Source of the DNA: Stercorarius parasiticus
Taxonomy: Eukaryota; Chordata; Aves; Charadriiformes; Stercorariidae
Reading direction: 5' to 3'
Assembly (NCBI GenBank): GCA_013396915.1
Contig: VWZL01002570.1
Span: 463-64,462, forward strand
DNA length: 64,000 bases
Both the position numbers and the translations under genes were made by a program. A model generated the notes under the pieces. The model made no database searches. It was not told the DNA's origin and saw only the letters and a list, made by a program, of their open reading frames with translations. Below are positions 23,946 to 35,700 of this stretch, piece by piece; positions within the stretch are counted from its first letter, which is position 1; every line of letters begins with the position of its first letter.

Positions 23946-26900
23946 GGAACAGGAGAAGGGGGAATGTGTTTTGTTTAATTGCATGTTTTGAATTCATAGG
24001 ACATAACATGTTCTTTAGTGAAAAATGTCAAACAGAAGTAGTTATTTGCTTAATTGTGCTCCAAGGCCCTACATTTGTTCTCTTGGACAGCTTTATAGAA
24101 AGCTTCTGCCTTCTGGCTCCTGGAGTTCCCAGTATTCAGAGAGAATATGAACATTGCTATATCCTTTGTTACCTCAGAGACTGCTGGTTTTGTCTCATTG
24201 CTCTGTAAAGATAACTCTCTACTGTGAGAGACTAACTCACAAAGTACACAAAGATCATGGTACAGACTTTAAAACAATGCAGTTTAACTTTTATTTATTT
24301 AGTTAGTTAGTTTGGGGTTTGTTGGATTTTTTGTTTTTTACAATTTGATTGTCAGGCCTGAAAATCTTCTACCATTTTTCCACGGCAATAAGACCAAGAC
24401 CTACATCTAGTGCCTAAACCTAGGTTTTATTTTAGAAACTCAAACCTCCAAAAATGACATATTCGCAAATGCATTCACTGCATGAGGTTGTGCTCAGTAG
24501 CACTGAGGGATTAACTGGAGATGCTTCACAAGCCTGACAGGACAATCACAGTTCAGCTTGGAGAATGGGATGAGCTATTCTGTCTGATGAGTGTGTCTGA
24601 TACCTTCAGAGATGCCAGAAACCTCCTTTGATTGTGTAGCTGTGTAGCTTGTGTTGGGTGGTGAATGAGAAAGTCAGTGTGTCCCTTTACCAGGCTTGCC
24701 CAGGGACGAGCATGCCGGTTGTTTGCAGTAAAACAGAAGAAACACACACGAACACTCGTATACCCCAGCTCAACCCAATACCTATAGTTGTGACTTTGCT
24801 TGATCCACCAGTAAAATGACGACTGCATTTAACAACACTGATATATGTTCTCTTTTGTCCTGGGATGCAGAATTACCTCAGAGAAAAAGACAATTGTATT
24901 GATAACTTCCTAAATGTGGTGTTTTGGTGTTTGCTTGGTTTTGGTTTTGTTCTTGTTTTGGCAGAGTAGGCTGTGAATTGGAGCCAGTAGCTCCCTTCAA
25001 AGACAGAATGACTGTATGTGCCCAGTGGGTCTGAGTTATCACAAGAGCTGCATATTACGGGTATATTTCCTTTTTTTCATTAATTGTGATTTTTAAGGAT
25101 TTTTTAAATGGCAAATTTAATTCCTTTGAGTTTGGGTGGGTGGGGGTTGTTGGTTTGGTTTTATTTAAGGGTAGAATAATATTTTGGGATCACAGGATTT
25201 TCTGTGTTTGGTTAGGCTTTCTTCTAACACTTGGGAAGTATGATTTATGACAACTGGTGGTAAAGTAGACAGCTCCCATTACCAGATTTTGAATTGAGCT
25301 CCTAGTGTGCTTTAGTAAAGGTACAATGTTGAACAATTCTAAATGACAATGCTTAGAATTATTTTGATTCAAAGTTGCTGACAATTTGTTTCTAGAAATC
25401 TCGAAAATGTGATTATATTTAACATTGCCATAACCATTCCTGAGAGAGAACTATATTCTCCTGCTAAAGTTTTCTCCTTATTTTATTCCCTGTAACTCCT
25501 GTGAACATTTTGCCAGAAATATTCTTTCACCCCTTTCTCTTCCATCAAGCTGTTCATATTCTAGAAGTCTTCAGTGCCCTATTGCAAAATCTGTAGGTAA
25601 AAGGCATCATGCAGCCCATAAGAAACTGTCATTTCTGGTCACAGGGAGTAAAAAAAGTTAAAAGGATAACAAAGATATCTGTTTATTAGGGAATTTAGAG
25701 TGGGATAGCTGAAAAACCAGCACTGCACCACTCACTGACGTAACACATAAGACGTAGTTAGGATAGGACTAGTGTGTGAGAGTGATTTCTGTTCTGCTAC
25801 ACCTGCAGACCTCCTAGTCCTACCTCTGAAGGCTCAGTCCCCCAGCCCTTTCTGGATGAACACCAGGGATGCAGCGCAACTGGACACTCACTCCGATGGC
25901 TCCGTGTGCCCAAATCCTGGCTGGTGGTCTAAGTCCTACACATGTGCTTCTGTCTTAGGCTCAGCCCTGACTTGTTGCTGGAGGTCACTGAAGGGAGTGA
26001 GTTCCTCCTGCATGTCTGAGGGCTTCTGTTTTCACTATTTATTGCTTTCTGTATCAGACTTTTGGCACAAGCCACCAAAATAATTGTCTTTTTTTAATAT
26101 CTAAGGAGATAGGGAGACTGCCCATATTTCTCCATACCGAGGGCTGTCAGTGGAATTTTTAGCACCCTTTGGTCTCTTTTCCCAACCTTGTTACAATGGT
26201 TTGAAGCTAACAACACTTATATAGCAAAGTTCTTTTGTTTGCTTCCTTGTTTTCCATTGCATACAAGTTTAATTTAGAACTGGACAGATGTAGTTTAGGT
26301 TTCACTTATCTGAGCAGTGCTTTTGTGTGGGCTTCAACTTGTGACAAGAGCAATAAATGATGGTGCCAGTTACTTTCCAAGGAACTTTTTCTTTGATCTG
26401 TGAAATTTGGGCAAATGTTAGTTCACCACATCAGTCTTGTTCTTTACTTTCTGATGTCTTCTGTTGCTTTGTATTTCTGTCTGAGAGAGGCCTGTCAAAA
26501 ATTAAGAAACGTCCTTGAGTATCTAGTATAAGATACCAGTGATACCTGAACAATCACAAACCCAGTACTGTTTTCTCTGCTTCTACCTTGCCCTGTCATT
26601 TTGGTCCGTCCTTGGGTCCAGCTTTCAACTAAAATGGTACAAAAATGGAGCCAAGGAGAAGAACTTGGAATAAATTAGGATGCTTAATAAAAACATGCAG
26701 GAAGAGACAAGAGTTGCTATGCCTGTAAAATAGCAAAGAATTTTGTCTAAGATTTGTGGCAGGAAGAGTGAGGGATGCACCCAGTTTCTGAGCAACAGAC
26801 TTAGCTCTGGGTAGTATATTTGGTATTGCTTGCCCAGCTATAACACCCTAGATATTGAGAAGCTTCGATGCTCAGGACCATGGTTTGAATCCTTGCAATG

Positions 26901-27000
26901 AATATAAATGACTTCTGTGTTGTTAAAGGGGGGGGAAATGGAAGGTGTGATGTTCTTTAAGAACTGCTTACTCAGATAACCACTTTTGGTTCACTTTCCT
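23946..27000. other. Unique sequence with a moderately GC-rich stretch
   Basis: No gene was recognised. A segment near 25785-26030 is richer in C and G, and carries a 103-codon frame (25772-26083) that shows no known domain, signal peptide or splice pattern. A 91-codon ATG frame at 24553-24828 (minus) is equally featureless. The GC-richer segment may be an old repeat that I do not recognise. Confidence 0.45.
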
Positions 27001-27007
27001 GGACAAT

Positions 27008-27088
27008 CACATGGTGTTTCACCATGGTACATGGTGTTTCAAGAGGTACATGGTACATGTGTTTCAAGGTACATGGTGTTTCAAGAGC
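27008..27088 (+). repeat. 19-bp minisatellite-like tandem repeat, four copies
   Basis: Four imperfect copies of a unit close to GTACATGGTGTTTCAAGAG follow each other. The third copy carries an extra few bases (a repeated TACATG). The unit does not belong to any transposon I recognise. The short frame across it (27024-27218) is a product of the repetition. Confidence 0.85.
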
Positions 27089-29413
27089 ACCTTCAGGCTC
27101 TAACAGATGTCGTCAGGTACATCTCAGATTGGTGAGGCCCCTTTGCCCTCAGCAGTGTGCCTCCCCTTATGCTGGAGCCGGGGGTGGAAGGGAGCGCCAT
27201 TGCACTGTGCGGAGGTGAACAGTGTCTAATCACTTCTGCCTGCTGCTCCTGTTTTTTTTTCAGGGGAGTAAGAAAAGCTTGTGGAGGTGAGAGTATCCTG
27301 AATGAGAAGCTGTGAGGTGTGTGACTGCCTCTGATTATTTCCCTCTCTCTGCTCTCCTCAGTGCCTGTATTCGGAAACCTGAACAGGGAAGTTTTTCTGG
27401 TTTAAGAAATATGAGAATGTTTGTTTCATATGCTCTTCTGCTATCCTCAGCTGGGCACATCATGTGTGCATAATTTGAACACAGGTACGGTAGAACACCA
27501 CTGTATAGGTTACATAAACCCCAAATACCGTCTCAACAGAATTTATTTTTATAGGAAAACTCCATTAGAATCCGAGGGTCCAAGCTCAGTGGAGCAAAGG
27601 AGGTTTTTAGTGTCTATGTGGAACCTTTCCAATGGCTAAACTTGTTTATCAGTATACTCTTTAGAAATATTGCAAAATGTTATATAAGACTGATATTACT
27701 CAGTCTGTCAATCTTTTATTCGGAAACATCACTCAAATTAGTCAACCTTCTGTATTAAAGTGTCTAGTGACATTTTTCAGAGGCTATTTTGGAACACAGA
27801 TATGTCCCTCATTTCAAAGAAGCTAACATCATCAGCAGAAAGTCAGTGAAGATTTATTTGTACTGTCTGGACTCCCAAATGTGTTGGAAGTCTTTGACTC
27901 TGCTCATGCCAATGGCATCTACTGGAGATAATGAAAGAATCTATGGGAATAGATTGAGCATGAAGATGATGCATACAACACCACCACAATATTATGACAA
28001 ATTTTTGATCTATGTATGGTTGTTCAAATGATAATGTTTATAGTATTATTTTTTTTTTCCTGGAAGTCAATTATCTCTTGAAACTCTGATCACAAATTAA
28101 GGTTGTTAAGAAGGTGACAGAAAAGTATTTTATGGGTCAGGTCATGGAAAAATAAAAATAAAACATAGAGGCCTTAATTACGAATATGAGTGATCCAAAC
28201 AAAGCACAGATGAAATTTGTTTAGTAATGGTGACTTAGGCCTTATCTTTGGTGTCTCAGATCCTGGCACTGCTCTGTGGATATCTGCTCCTCATTGCATG
28301 TTCTCAAAATGACAGCTTGAAATACCTTCATGGAGCTGAAAAATCCCATGCTGTTTTACAGTAATGCTGTTTTTACTACAGCAGCATGCAGCTCGGTGAG
28401 CATGTGATGTGAAAGTTTATGTTGGGTTTTGGGGTTTTTTTTAAGCATTATTCTGTTGGGAATCTGCTTTCACATCACCACATTTTGCATTGGCTGGGTT
28501 AGCCCTGCTTTAATAGTTAAAGTCTGCTGGCAGGGGACAGCCCTAAGCAGATGTAGCAGATCAGAGAATATGGCTCAAAAGCACCTTTTTTCTATGTCAG
28601 TAGATTCACACACATGGACATATCTTCCGCAGCTCTGAAAGACCAGATTCCCAGACTTGTCACTGTAGAAACAAATTGGTGTTTTTTACTGGCTGCAGAA
28701 TGCCGCCTCTTGTAGAATTGGAGCGACTTAAGGGTGAATAAGAGCATATATAGGCTCTCACATCCAAAACTAAGCAGAAAGAGCTAATGAGAAGGGCATA
28801 AAGCAGTCTCTATCCCCCAGTCTTTCACCCTGACAGATCAGAGCCTGCAAAATATCAACACTTTTGTATACAGGCACCCAGCGCAGGGAACCTATTTTTC
28901 ATGTTCTTTTTTAGATTACTTAATTGTCACAATCAACTTCATAATTTAAAAGTATGTAATGGATAAAAACTAAATAACCATTCCTATACTTTTTAAGCAC
29001 ATAATTTGAATCATCAGCTCTAGACATTTAAGCTGAGACACATTAAACTGGTTAATGTGCAGAATGATAACTAAACATCTGACCACCTGGTTGATTAGCA
29101 TTTAGAAAGAAATTGTACAGTTGAGAAATAGAAACCAATTATGGACCTTAAGAAAGAGTATGAAAGTCACATATCTTGTAAATATGAATCTGAGGAACTT
29201 AATAAAAATACATTTTTGCCAGCTGTTTCCATATTTGCTAAATCAAAGTAAATGGGTTTTAAAAGCCATCTAGCAGATGGAAGGAAAATGTTCACATTTC
29301 CTAAAGTGTTAATGAAATTTAGTTATAGTAAAATTGGAAGAAACAAAGAATAGATACACAGATTTTAATGGTTATATGAAACCAACAGCTGTTGCAGTAA
29401 GGTACTGAAATGT

Positions 29414-29444
29414 AAAAAAAAAAAAGAAAAAAAAAGAAAGAAAA
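29414..29444. repeat. A-rich simple repeat
   Basis: A run of about 31 bases, nearly all A with single G interruptions (A12 G A9 G A3 G A4). No identifiable element ends at it. Confidence 0.8.
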
Positions 29445-31924
29445 CACAGGTTACATCTCTCCTTTTGTTAACAAAAAGTGGCAAAAGAAAAAAAGAGAAA
29501 GATGAAAAATGTTGGGTTTTTTTTTTTCAGATCTGTATTAATGACTGCCATTTTTTTTAGGCAGTGGTTATAATGCAGTGCAACTAATTCATAAATACAG
29601 TGCTACTGAGACTGGTAATGATTCAACTGATAGACATAAATCCATTCACATTGATACTTAGGGCATTGATAAAGAAGGCCAACAGCCTGAAACATTTTAA
29701 GTGTTCGTTTCAAAAGTTTTGGCACAAAGAACTTTATTTCCCCACAGGGACCTTCACGTAGTTCTTAGAGGTTTTATGTATTTACCTGTAAGATTCAGAC
29801 AATGAGGCAAAGAAACAACAGCACTTCCAAAGCATAGAAGCAGAATTTAAATAGTAGTTGAGCTGCTTATTACGCGGCTAAAGCCTTTATTCCCCTCATT
29901 ATCCAGAGAAATAAACATCCTAAAGATAAAATTGTTTTATTGTGCTAGGCAGGAGAAAAGTGGAATGATGAAAGGCTTCTGTATTGGCATGAGGGCACAC
30001 TAAAGAGCCTCCACTGTGTGTTACCTACTAGAAAAAAAACCCAAACAAACAAAAAAACCCCGTAGCATTAAATTCAAATGAAATTAAGTCCATACATCCT
30101 ACAGGATAATAAAAACTGTTTAAAATAGTTTTATTTGTTTTTTTTAAATAAATGCAGAAGTAGAGATCTTTGATAATTTTATCATTTCATCTTGTTTGCT
30201 TTGTTTGATCACGTGACAATGAATTTCTTCTCTTTGTTTTCTGATCCTCTGCTTTATGCGTCCTTTGCCTTCCTATCTGACTTTCTACTTCAAAATCTCT
30301 GATCTTCACATTATGCTAGTCCTTTTGACTTCTTGCGCACATATTTCTTGTGATGTCACCAAATCTACCCAGCAAAGAGCAATTACTGCCTCCCAAGAAC
30401 ACTCATCATTATCTTACCTATATTTCTGGGAAAAGTGAAAGGATGGAATATAAATAGACAGATATAAAAAGACTGTTTTAAAGCATTGGGGAAAAATCAA
30501 AAATTGTAGGTCTTTAATTACAATGTACAGATGTCTAGCCAGTCTCCTTTGTACTTTCCTCTCATTGCATCTTATGTTAAATACTGACTGTATATTCTCT
30601 GACTTGGGATATTGCTCCCATGTAAAGTGCCATACATGCTTTTGAATTGTGAGACACTAGCATACTGGATTGTGTATTCATTTGAAATGTAGGTTCAATT
30701 TGTAGAAACTTGAACTCAGCCACCTGTCACTTAAAACTTGTGCCATAAGCACCAGTGTGTAAGCTGTTGGTATGTATTTCTCTTTTCCGCTGGAAAAAAC
30801 TTGGTAAGATGTTGGTTACATCATTAAGAGACAAGCAGAGTAGCTTTTGAAATCACAGACGCTTCTCCCAGTGTCTATTAAAAGACACTTTTTACCCAAC
30901 TCCAGTTCTAAAGTAAGTACCTGTGATCTGTTATTACCTCTATAAATAACCGCGTATCATTAAGGGGCTCCTTAAACTTGTATCATTCTTTTTGTGTTAG
31001 TTTTGATCACAAATTCTGAGAGGTCATGAGGCTTATTATTTAACTTTTTTTTTATTTTAATTCATTAATGCTAAGAAAAAGTATTAATGGCTCAGTATAT
31101 AGACATGAAATAGTGCTTCATCCATCTGAATATTATGTTTTTCCCCATAAGTTTGTGGAGGTTGGAGAGTTCCCCTGACAGGGTTGCCAACTGCACTCGA
31201 AGAGGTCCTGGAGCATTAACAAAAAGTGTTATTCTTCTTGTTTTACATTGGTAGCCACATTCCTGAAAGACTCAACTATTTTAGCACAACTTGCAATCCA
31301 CGCTCATCATAATATCCACATGTGTTTTGAAAAAGGAGATATTTTAATGGCAGGAGTTGAAACAATTTTAGTGGAATCACTGATTCGTGTTAACCAGGGA
31401 GAGTTTACTTTTATTATTCAAATATTCATTCAGATTTGAATATTCTACACTTTATTTCTATTGACCTTTTTAATTCTGCCTTACTGTCAAAGTGTCCACA
31501 ATGGTAAACTAATAAAGGGTGTAATACCTTGTCCAGAATTCCTACTTTTTTATGGTTATATCTGGAATACTTTCCTTTCAGCATACTTGCAGAAATTGTT
31601 GGATTTTCTCCAGCTTTATGACAGTTATGTAAAATTTTTAGTGCTAACAACACCTTAACACCCTCCCCTCACCTCCCCCTGCTCCCCGCTCCTTTCTTAA
31701 ATAACATTTTTTTTAAAACACAAAATATCAGCTTTACATTCCAGTTTTCCTTTCCACTATTGTAGAATTAGATTAGAACAAGTGTTCATCTAGTTCTGGC
31801 GCAAATTAATGATAAAGTGAAGGAGCCCCTGAGCCTTGCATACACATCGGTACTATGAAGGTATAATGCAAATATTAACTTTTAAGAATATTTCTTTGAT
31901 GATAAATGTTTCAGAGTATTTTAT

Positions 31925-31929
31925 CCATT
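31925..31929. repeat. Left target-site duplication of solo LTR (CCATT)
   Basis: CCATT immediately precedes the TGTCGTGG end of the LTR. The identical CCATT follows the other end at 32705-32709. Five bases is the usual duplication for ERVL-type integrases. Confidence 0.8.
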
Positions 31930-32048
31930 TGTCGTGGTTTTGGCTGTATTGGCCAATCGTAACGACAGATGGTCCTCCCCCCCTCTCTCCTCAGAGAGGA
32001 GAGGAAGAGATAAGGAGATTTACGAGTTTAGAAAAAGAACTAAACTAC

Positions 32049-32054
32049 TTTAAT
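32049..32054 (-). terminator. LTR polyadenylation signal (ATTAAA)
   Basis: ATTAAA on the minus strand, downstream of the LTR's TATA box and leader and before the U5 end. This is the expected place for a retroviral poly(A) signal. Confidence 0.45.
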
Positions 32055-32353
32055 GAAAATAATAATAAATAAGAAAATAGTAAATAATAATAATAGAATA
32101 AAATAAAATAAAATAAAGAAGTATACAATATATACAAAACCGTATCCAGCTCCCAGGATGACGATCGCGTCACCAGCAGACACAGGAAAAGTCCCAGACT
32201 GGAGTCAGCGATGGACAGGAGCTGAATTCCAGAACTAGAGTCAGGAACGCTCAGATCGGGATCAAAGGCAGACGAACAGACAAGGTCCTCCTCAGACGTC
32301 GGCCATTGAAGAAGAACCCGAGCCAGAGCCGCGCTGCCCCTTTGATCCCTTAG

Positions 32354-32361
32354 CTTTTATA
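32354..32361 (-). promoter_or_regulatory. TATA box of solo LTR
   Basis: TATAAAAG on the minus strand, within a block shared with the LTR at 5864-6450 ('gctcagtata' just upstream in both). A GC-rich leader follows. It would drive transcription leftwards. Confidence 0.6.
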
Positions 32362-32704
32362 CTGAGCGTGATGCAGATGGGATGGAATACCCTGTTGGTC
32401 AGTTTTGGGTCACCTGTCCCGTCCGCTCCTCCCTGCAGATGGGACTCCTCTACGCTTCTCTGCTTCCGACCCTCTGACGGGCAAAAAGCGAAGTTAGCTG
32501 ACCTTGGTTGTTATAGCAATAAGTATAAGCAAGAGCCTCTGTGCATACCATTCCTTGGTATAATCAGGTCTTATCACTCTGAGAGCGAACAGTTTCTGAA
32601 CAACATGCTGTTAATTTCAGACTTTAGTCAGTTAGAAAGAGGCCCAGCTAAAAAGTAAAATTACAAATCAGAAAATTGGTTCTGTTTTACCTCAAACCAG
32701 GACA

Positions 32705-32709
32705 CCATT
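32705..32709. repeat. Right target-site duplication of solo LTR (CCATT)
   Basis: Identical to 31925-31929 on the other side of the LTR. Confidence 0.8.
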
Positions 32710-35700
32710 TCAATCTAGATCCAGGAAGGTTAATGAAATCAGTTCATTCCGATGCATTTAGTGCCATATAATGACAGGTATGTACTATGAACATAATGTA
32801 TGTGACTCTGGGGTAAGATTCCTGCATTTATGACTCTCACGAAACAATTTCATGTTGAGTACTTGTCAGTCAGGCAGGAAAGAGTTTTCTTCTACAGAAG
32901 GCCTCAGAGCGGGACACTACCTGTGGGAAGGAGCTGAGCAATATGTTGATCACAGTGTTTTGCAGCTATTTATGTACTTTAATTAAATTAAATCAAACCC
33001 AAAAAATTATCATGTAAAGATTTAGGCCTCTGTGGGTCAGGGAAGAGTGAAGAAAACTTACTTATGAGCGTACATAAGATACTTTGTAATAAAATCTGTA
33101 ATATATTTCCATATCAGGAGATGACGAATAAAGTGTATATGGACATGCGGTGGGTAGGATGAAAAGTATTGTATCTAATGCAGTAGCAGTATTTCCGGGC
33201 TCCATTTGAATGGAGCTTTAAGTAAGTAGTTGTGTAGCCACTGTGGTATCACTTTAACGGCGCCTATGTTTCTCTCAAAACACAAAATCACAAAGAAGTC
33301 CTGACAGACTATTGATTCTGGCCAGACACAAAATACTTTTTTTTTTTTTCTTCTTCCAGTCTTCTTGTTCAGCTGCAGAAACATAACTTCTATTATTCAC
33401 ATAGTTCTGATAGCCATCCATATTAAAAGCATTTTTAGAAGAGGAGCTGCAAAGCTGTATTTGTTGTGTCTTTCAAGTTGAACGCTCTTAACAATGGAGT
33501 CAATGGAGGCATGCAGAAAAATAAGTGTAAAAAGCATATTTTGTCTTCTATAGGAGTATCTAAGTATATACTTTGATAAGTCCAGGTTCCTTTATAGTCG
33601 TCTCTCTTTTATTTCCTAGTAGCCACTGTTTTCACATTTAGCGGGTATTCCTTTTGCCAGCATGTTTATATAAATGGTATCATATAGAAATGGTAGCAAC
33701 AGGCATTGGTTTGTGTAGGCAGGCAATAGTTTTTGAAAGGAACAGCTTTACGAGCAGCACTGCCTCTGTTGATGCACAATGTAGTACCTAAAAATCCTGT
33801 GCTTAGTTATATGCATGTGCATCCACTTGTATAATTATTCTAGAAACTTCTACAAAATTTTTCTAACTCCGTTACAGGGACCCAACACACTTCAGCTGAT
33901 GGAATTGAATGCGTTTCAGGTAGAGCCTCTTGGCAAGAGATCAAGGTTAAAATGAATACAGTACCAAAGCTGAGGTTAAGAACAATGATGTGAATGAGGA
34001 ATGAAATATTTCCAAGATAAAGCTAGCATTTCTCAAACCAGCATGTCTTATGAAATTCAAGGAAATGCTGGAAGTTCATACGGAAGTTCATATGACTTTC
34101 TAGGAGGAAATATGCTCCCGTTCCAGAGAAAATTCAATTTATGCTGCAGATTTCTTTCCTAGTCTTCAGAAATGTCTCACTAACAGGTCTACAGTTGATC
34201 AGGAATTATTTGGTCATTACAAAATAATCTTTGACACTGTTAATGTAGATGTTGTCTTTGAATTACAGGAAATGTCTTTGTTCCTTCTGATGCATTCCTT
34301 TTCTATAAGTTGACTTGCCTTTTTTGTTTACAATTTTTAGAACATTCTGTGGCTCACCTGTTGTTCAATATCATCATCTTAATCAGTGTGTGTGGATATT
34401 CATTGGCCATGGTAAAAATTTACTGCATACATCTAAAGAAAAGAAAAAGAATAAAAACATGGTAAATTAAAATAATAAAAATAAGTAAAAGAATAAAAAT
34501 ATGCGATTGAGTTTCAGAAATCATATGTTACCTGCATCAAAGTTTTCATTCTTGCATGACCTATTATAAAAAATGTCCCGATGGCTATCTTACCTATTTT
34601 CCAGAATTTATTTGAATGTGATGATGAAATTATTATAAAAACTACTTTTAGGTGAATTTTTAATAGGCTTAACCTGTAGATCAAACCAGTGCTTAACTGT
34701 CAAATAGGTGTTTCTTGTATCTTTGGGTTTCTTTTTCTGAGAGAGATATTAAGATGCTATTTCTATGATCAGTATTTTATTTTAATTACAGTCCTGCTGC
34801 AGGTTGGATGTCTGTAAAGAATAGATTAACTTGGATTTAACTTGTTTCGAGTGAAAAGGAGACCCAAGAAGAGCCAGCATAACTAATCTGTGCTTTTCTT
34901 TTGTGTTTTTATATTTGGATGGTGCTGAGTTAACTTGTATTCACACGGAACGAAAGGTAAAAGATAGAAACTCCAACAGAACTTTGGAAAGAAAAGAGAA
35001 TGAAGTACAGATTTTCCTGCATTTATTGAAATTCTTTGGTGCTTATAGTTTATTCCATTCACACTGTTCCCATCTGCAGCACCAGCTTGCTTTTCTTCCC
35101 TTAGGACTGCAGGGTGTTTTAATAATAGGCCTTCAAGACCCCCATAGCAACAAGAAGTCTGATAAAATAAAGAGAAAAAGGAGCTGAAGTGATCCCTAGA
35201 GAAGGAAAACATATTTTCCACTTTTCATTTCCATTTCAGAACAGAATGATGGGCTGAACTAATAAAAGCCCATTGGCATTCCAAGAAACCCAAACAGAGT
35301 TTGCCTGTTGGGTAGTAATTATATGTTCCAAGTATTCACATACATAATTAAATAGTGTTCTGTTTCTTTAAATAAACATAATCACACAGAAGCCAAAACA
35401 GTGAGATGATCTCCTCATTCTAATTTGGACTGGAGAATAATAAGAAGAGTTTTCCAGTAAAATTTTCTTTCGCTGCCTGCTCAGTTGATTTACAGAAATT
35501 AATTCATTTGACATCAATAATTCTAGGATATTATTCAGTCCTGAAACACACAGCTATCATTTGTCCATAGCTGAAAACCATGTCATCTCCTACTAGCAGC
35601 CCAAATTCTGATCCTAACTAAATCTTCTGAGTTTGGCTGTTTAAGTTTTGCTTGCCATTAAGTGCATACATGTCAAATTGACAGACTTGCGGTGATGGAC

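Larger units (their letters stand above)
27089..31929. other. AT-rich unique sequence with A-rich simple repeats
   Basis: No gene or identifiable transposon. It includes an A-rich run at 29414-29444 and other short A/T runs. The frames at 27421-27639, 27789-28031 and 28429-28638 are under 81 codons and unrecognised. Confidence 0.5.
31930..32704 (-). mobile_element. Solo LTR, ERVL-like, with perfect 5-bp target duplication
   Basis: Read on the minus strand, the LTR begins TGTCCTGG (32704) and ends CCACGACA (31930). The termini are TG...CA with a short inverted repeat interrupted at one base. In order it has an AT-balanced U3, a 'gggacaggtgacccaaaact' block, a TATA box (TATAAAAG, plus coordinates 32354-32361), and a GC-rich leader with several CG dinucleotides. 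It then has an AT-rich stretch with an (AAAAT)n run near 32098-32116, an ATTAAA signal at 32049-32054, and a pyrimidine-rich U5 ending in a purine/pyrimidine hairpin 'cctctctcctcagagaggag'. Both flanks read CCATT. No internal retroviral sequence is next to it. The intact ends and exact duplication suggest a fairly young insertion. Two frames inside it (31836-32072 and 32368-32658) are not genes. Confidence 0.92.

Noticed and set aside
24553..24828. 91-codon frame with a true ATG, minus strand
   Set aside because: No recognisable domain, no promoter or splice context, and the length is within chance for 64 kb read in six frames.
32368..32658. 96-codon frame
   Set aside because: It lies within the solo LTR, antisense to it. 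It is not a retroviral or host gene.
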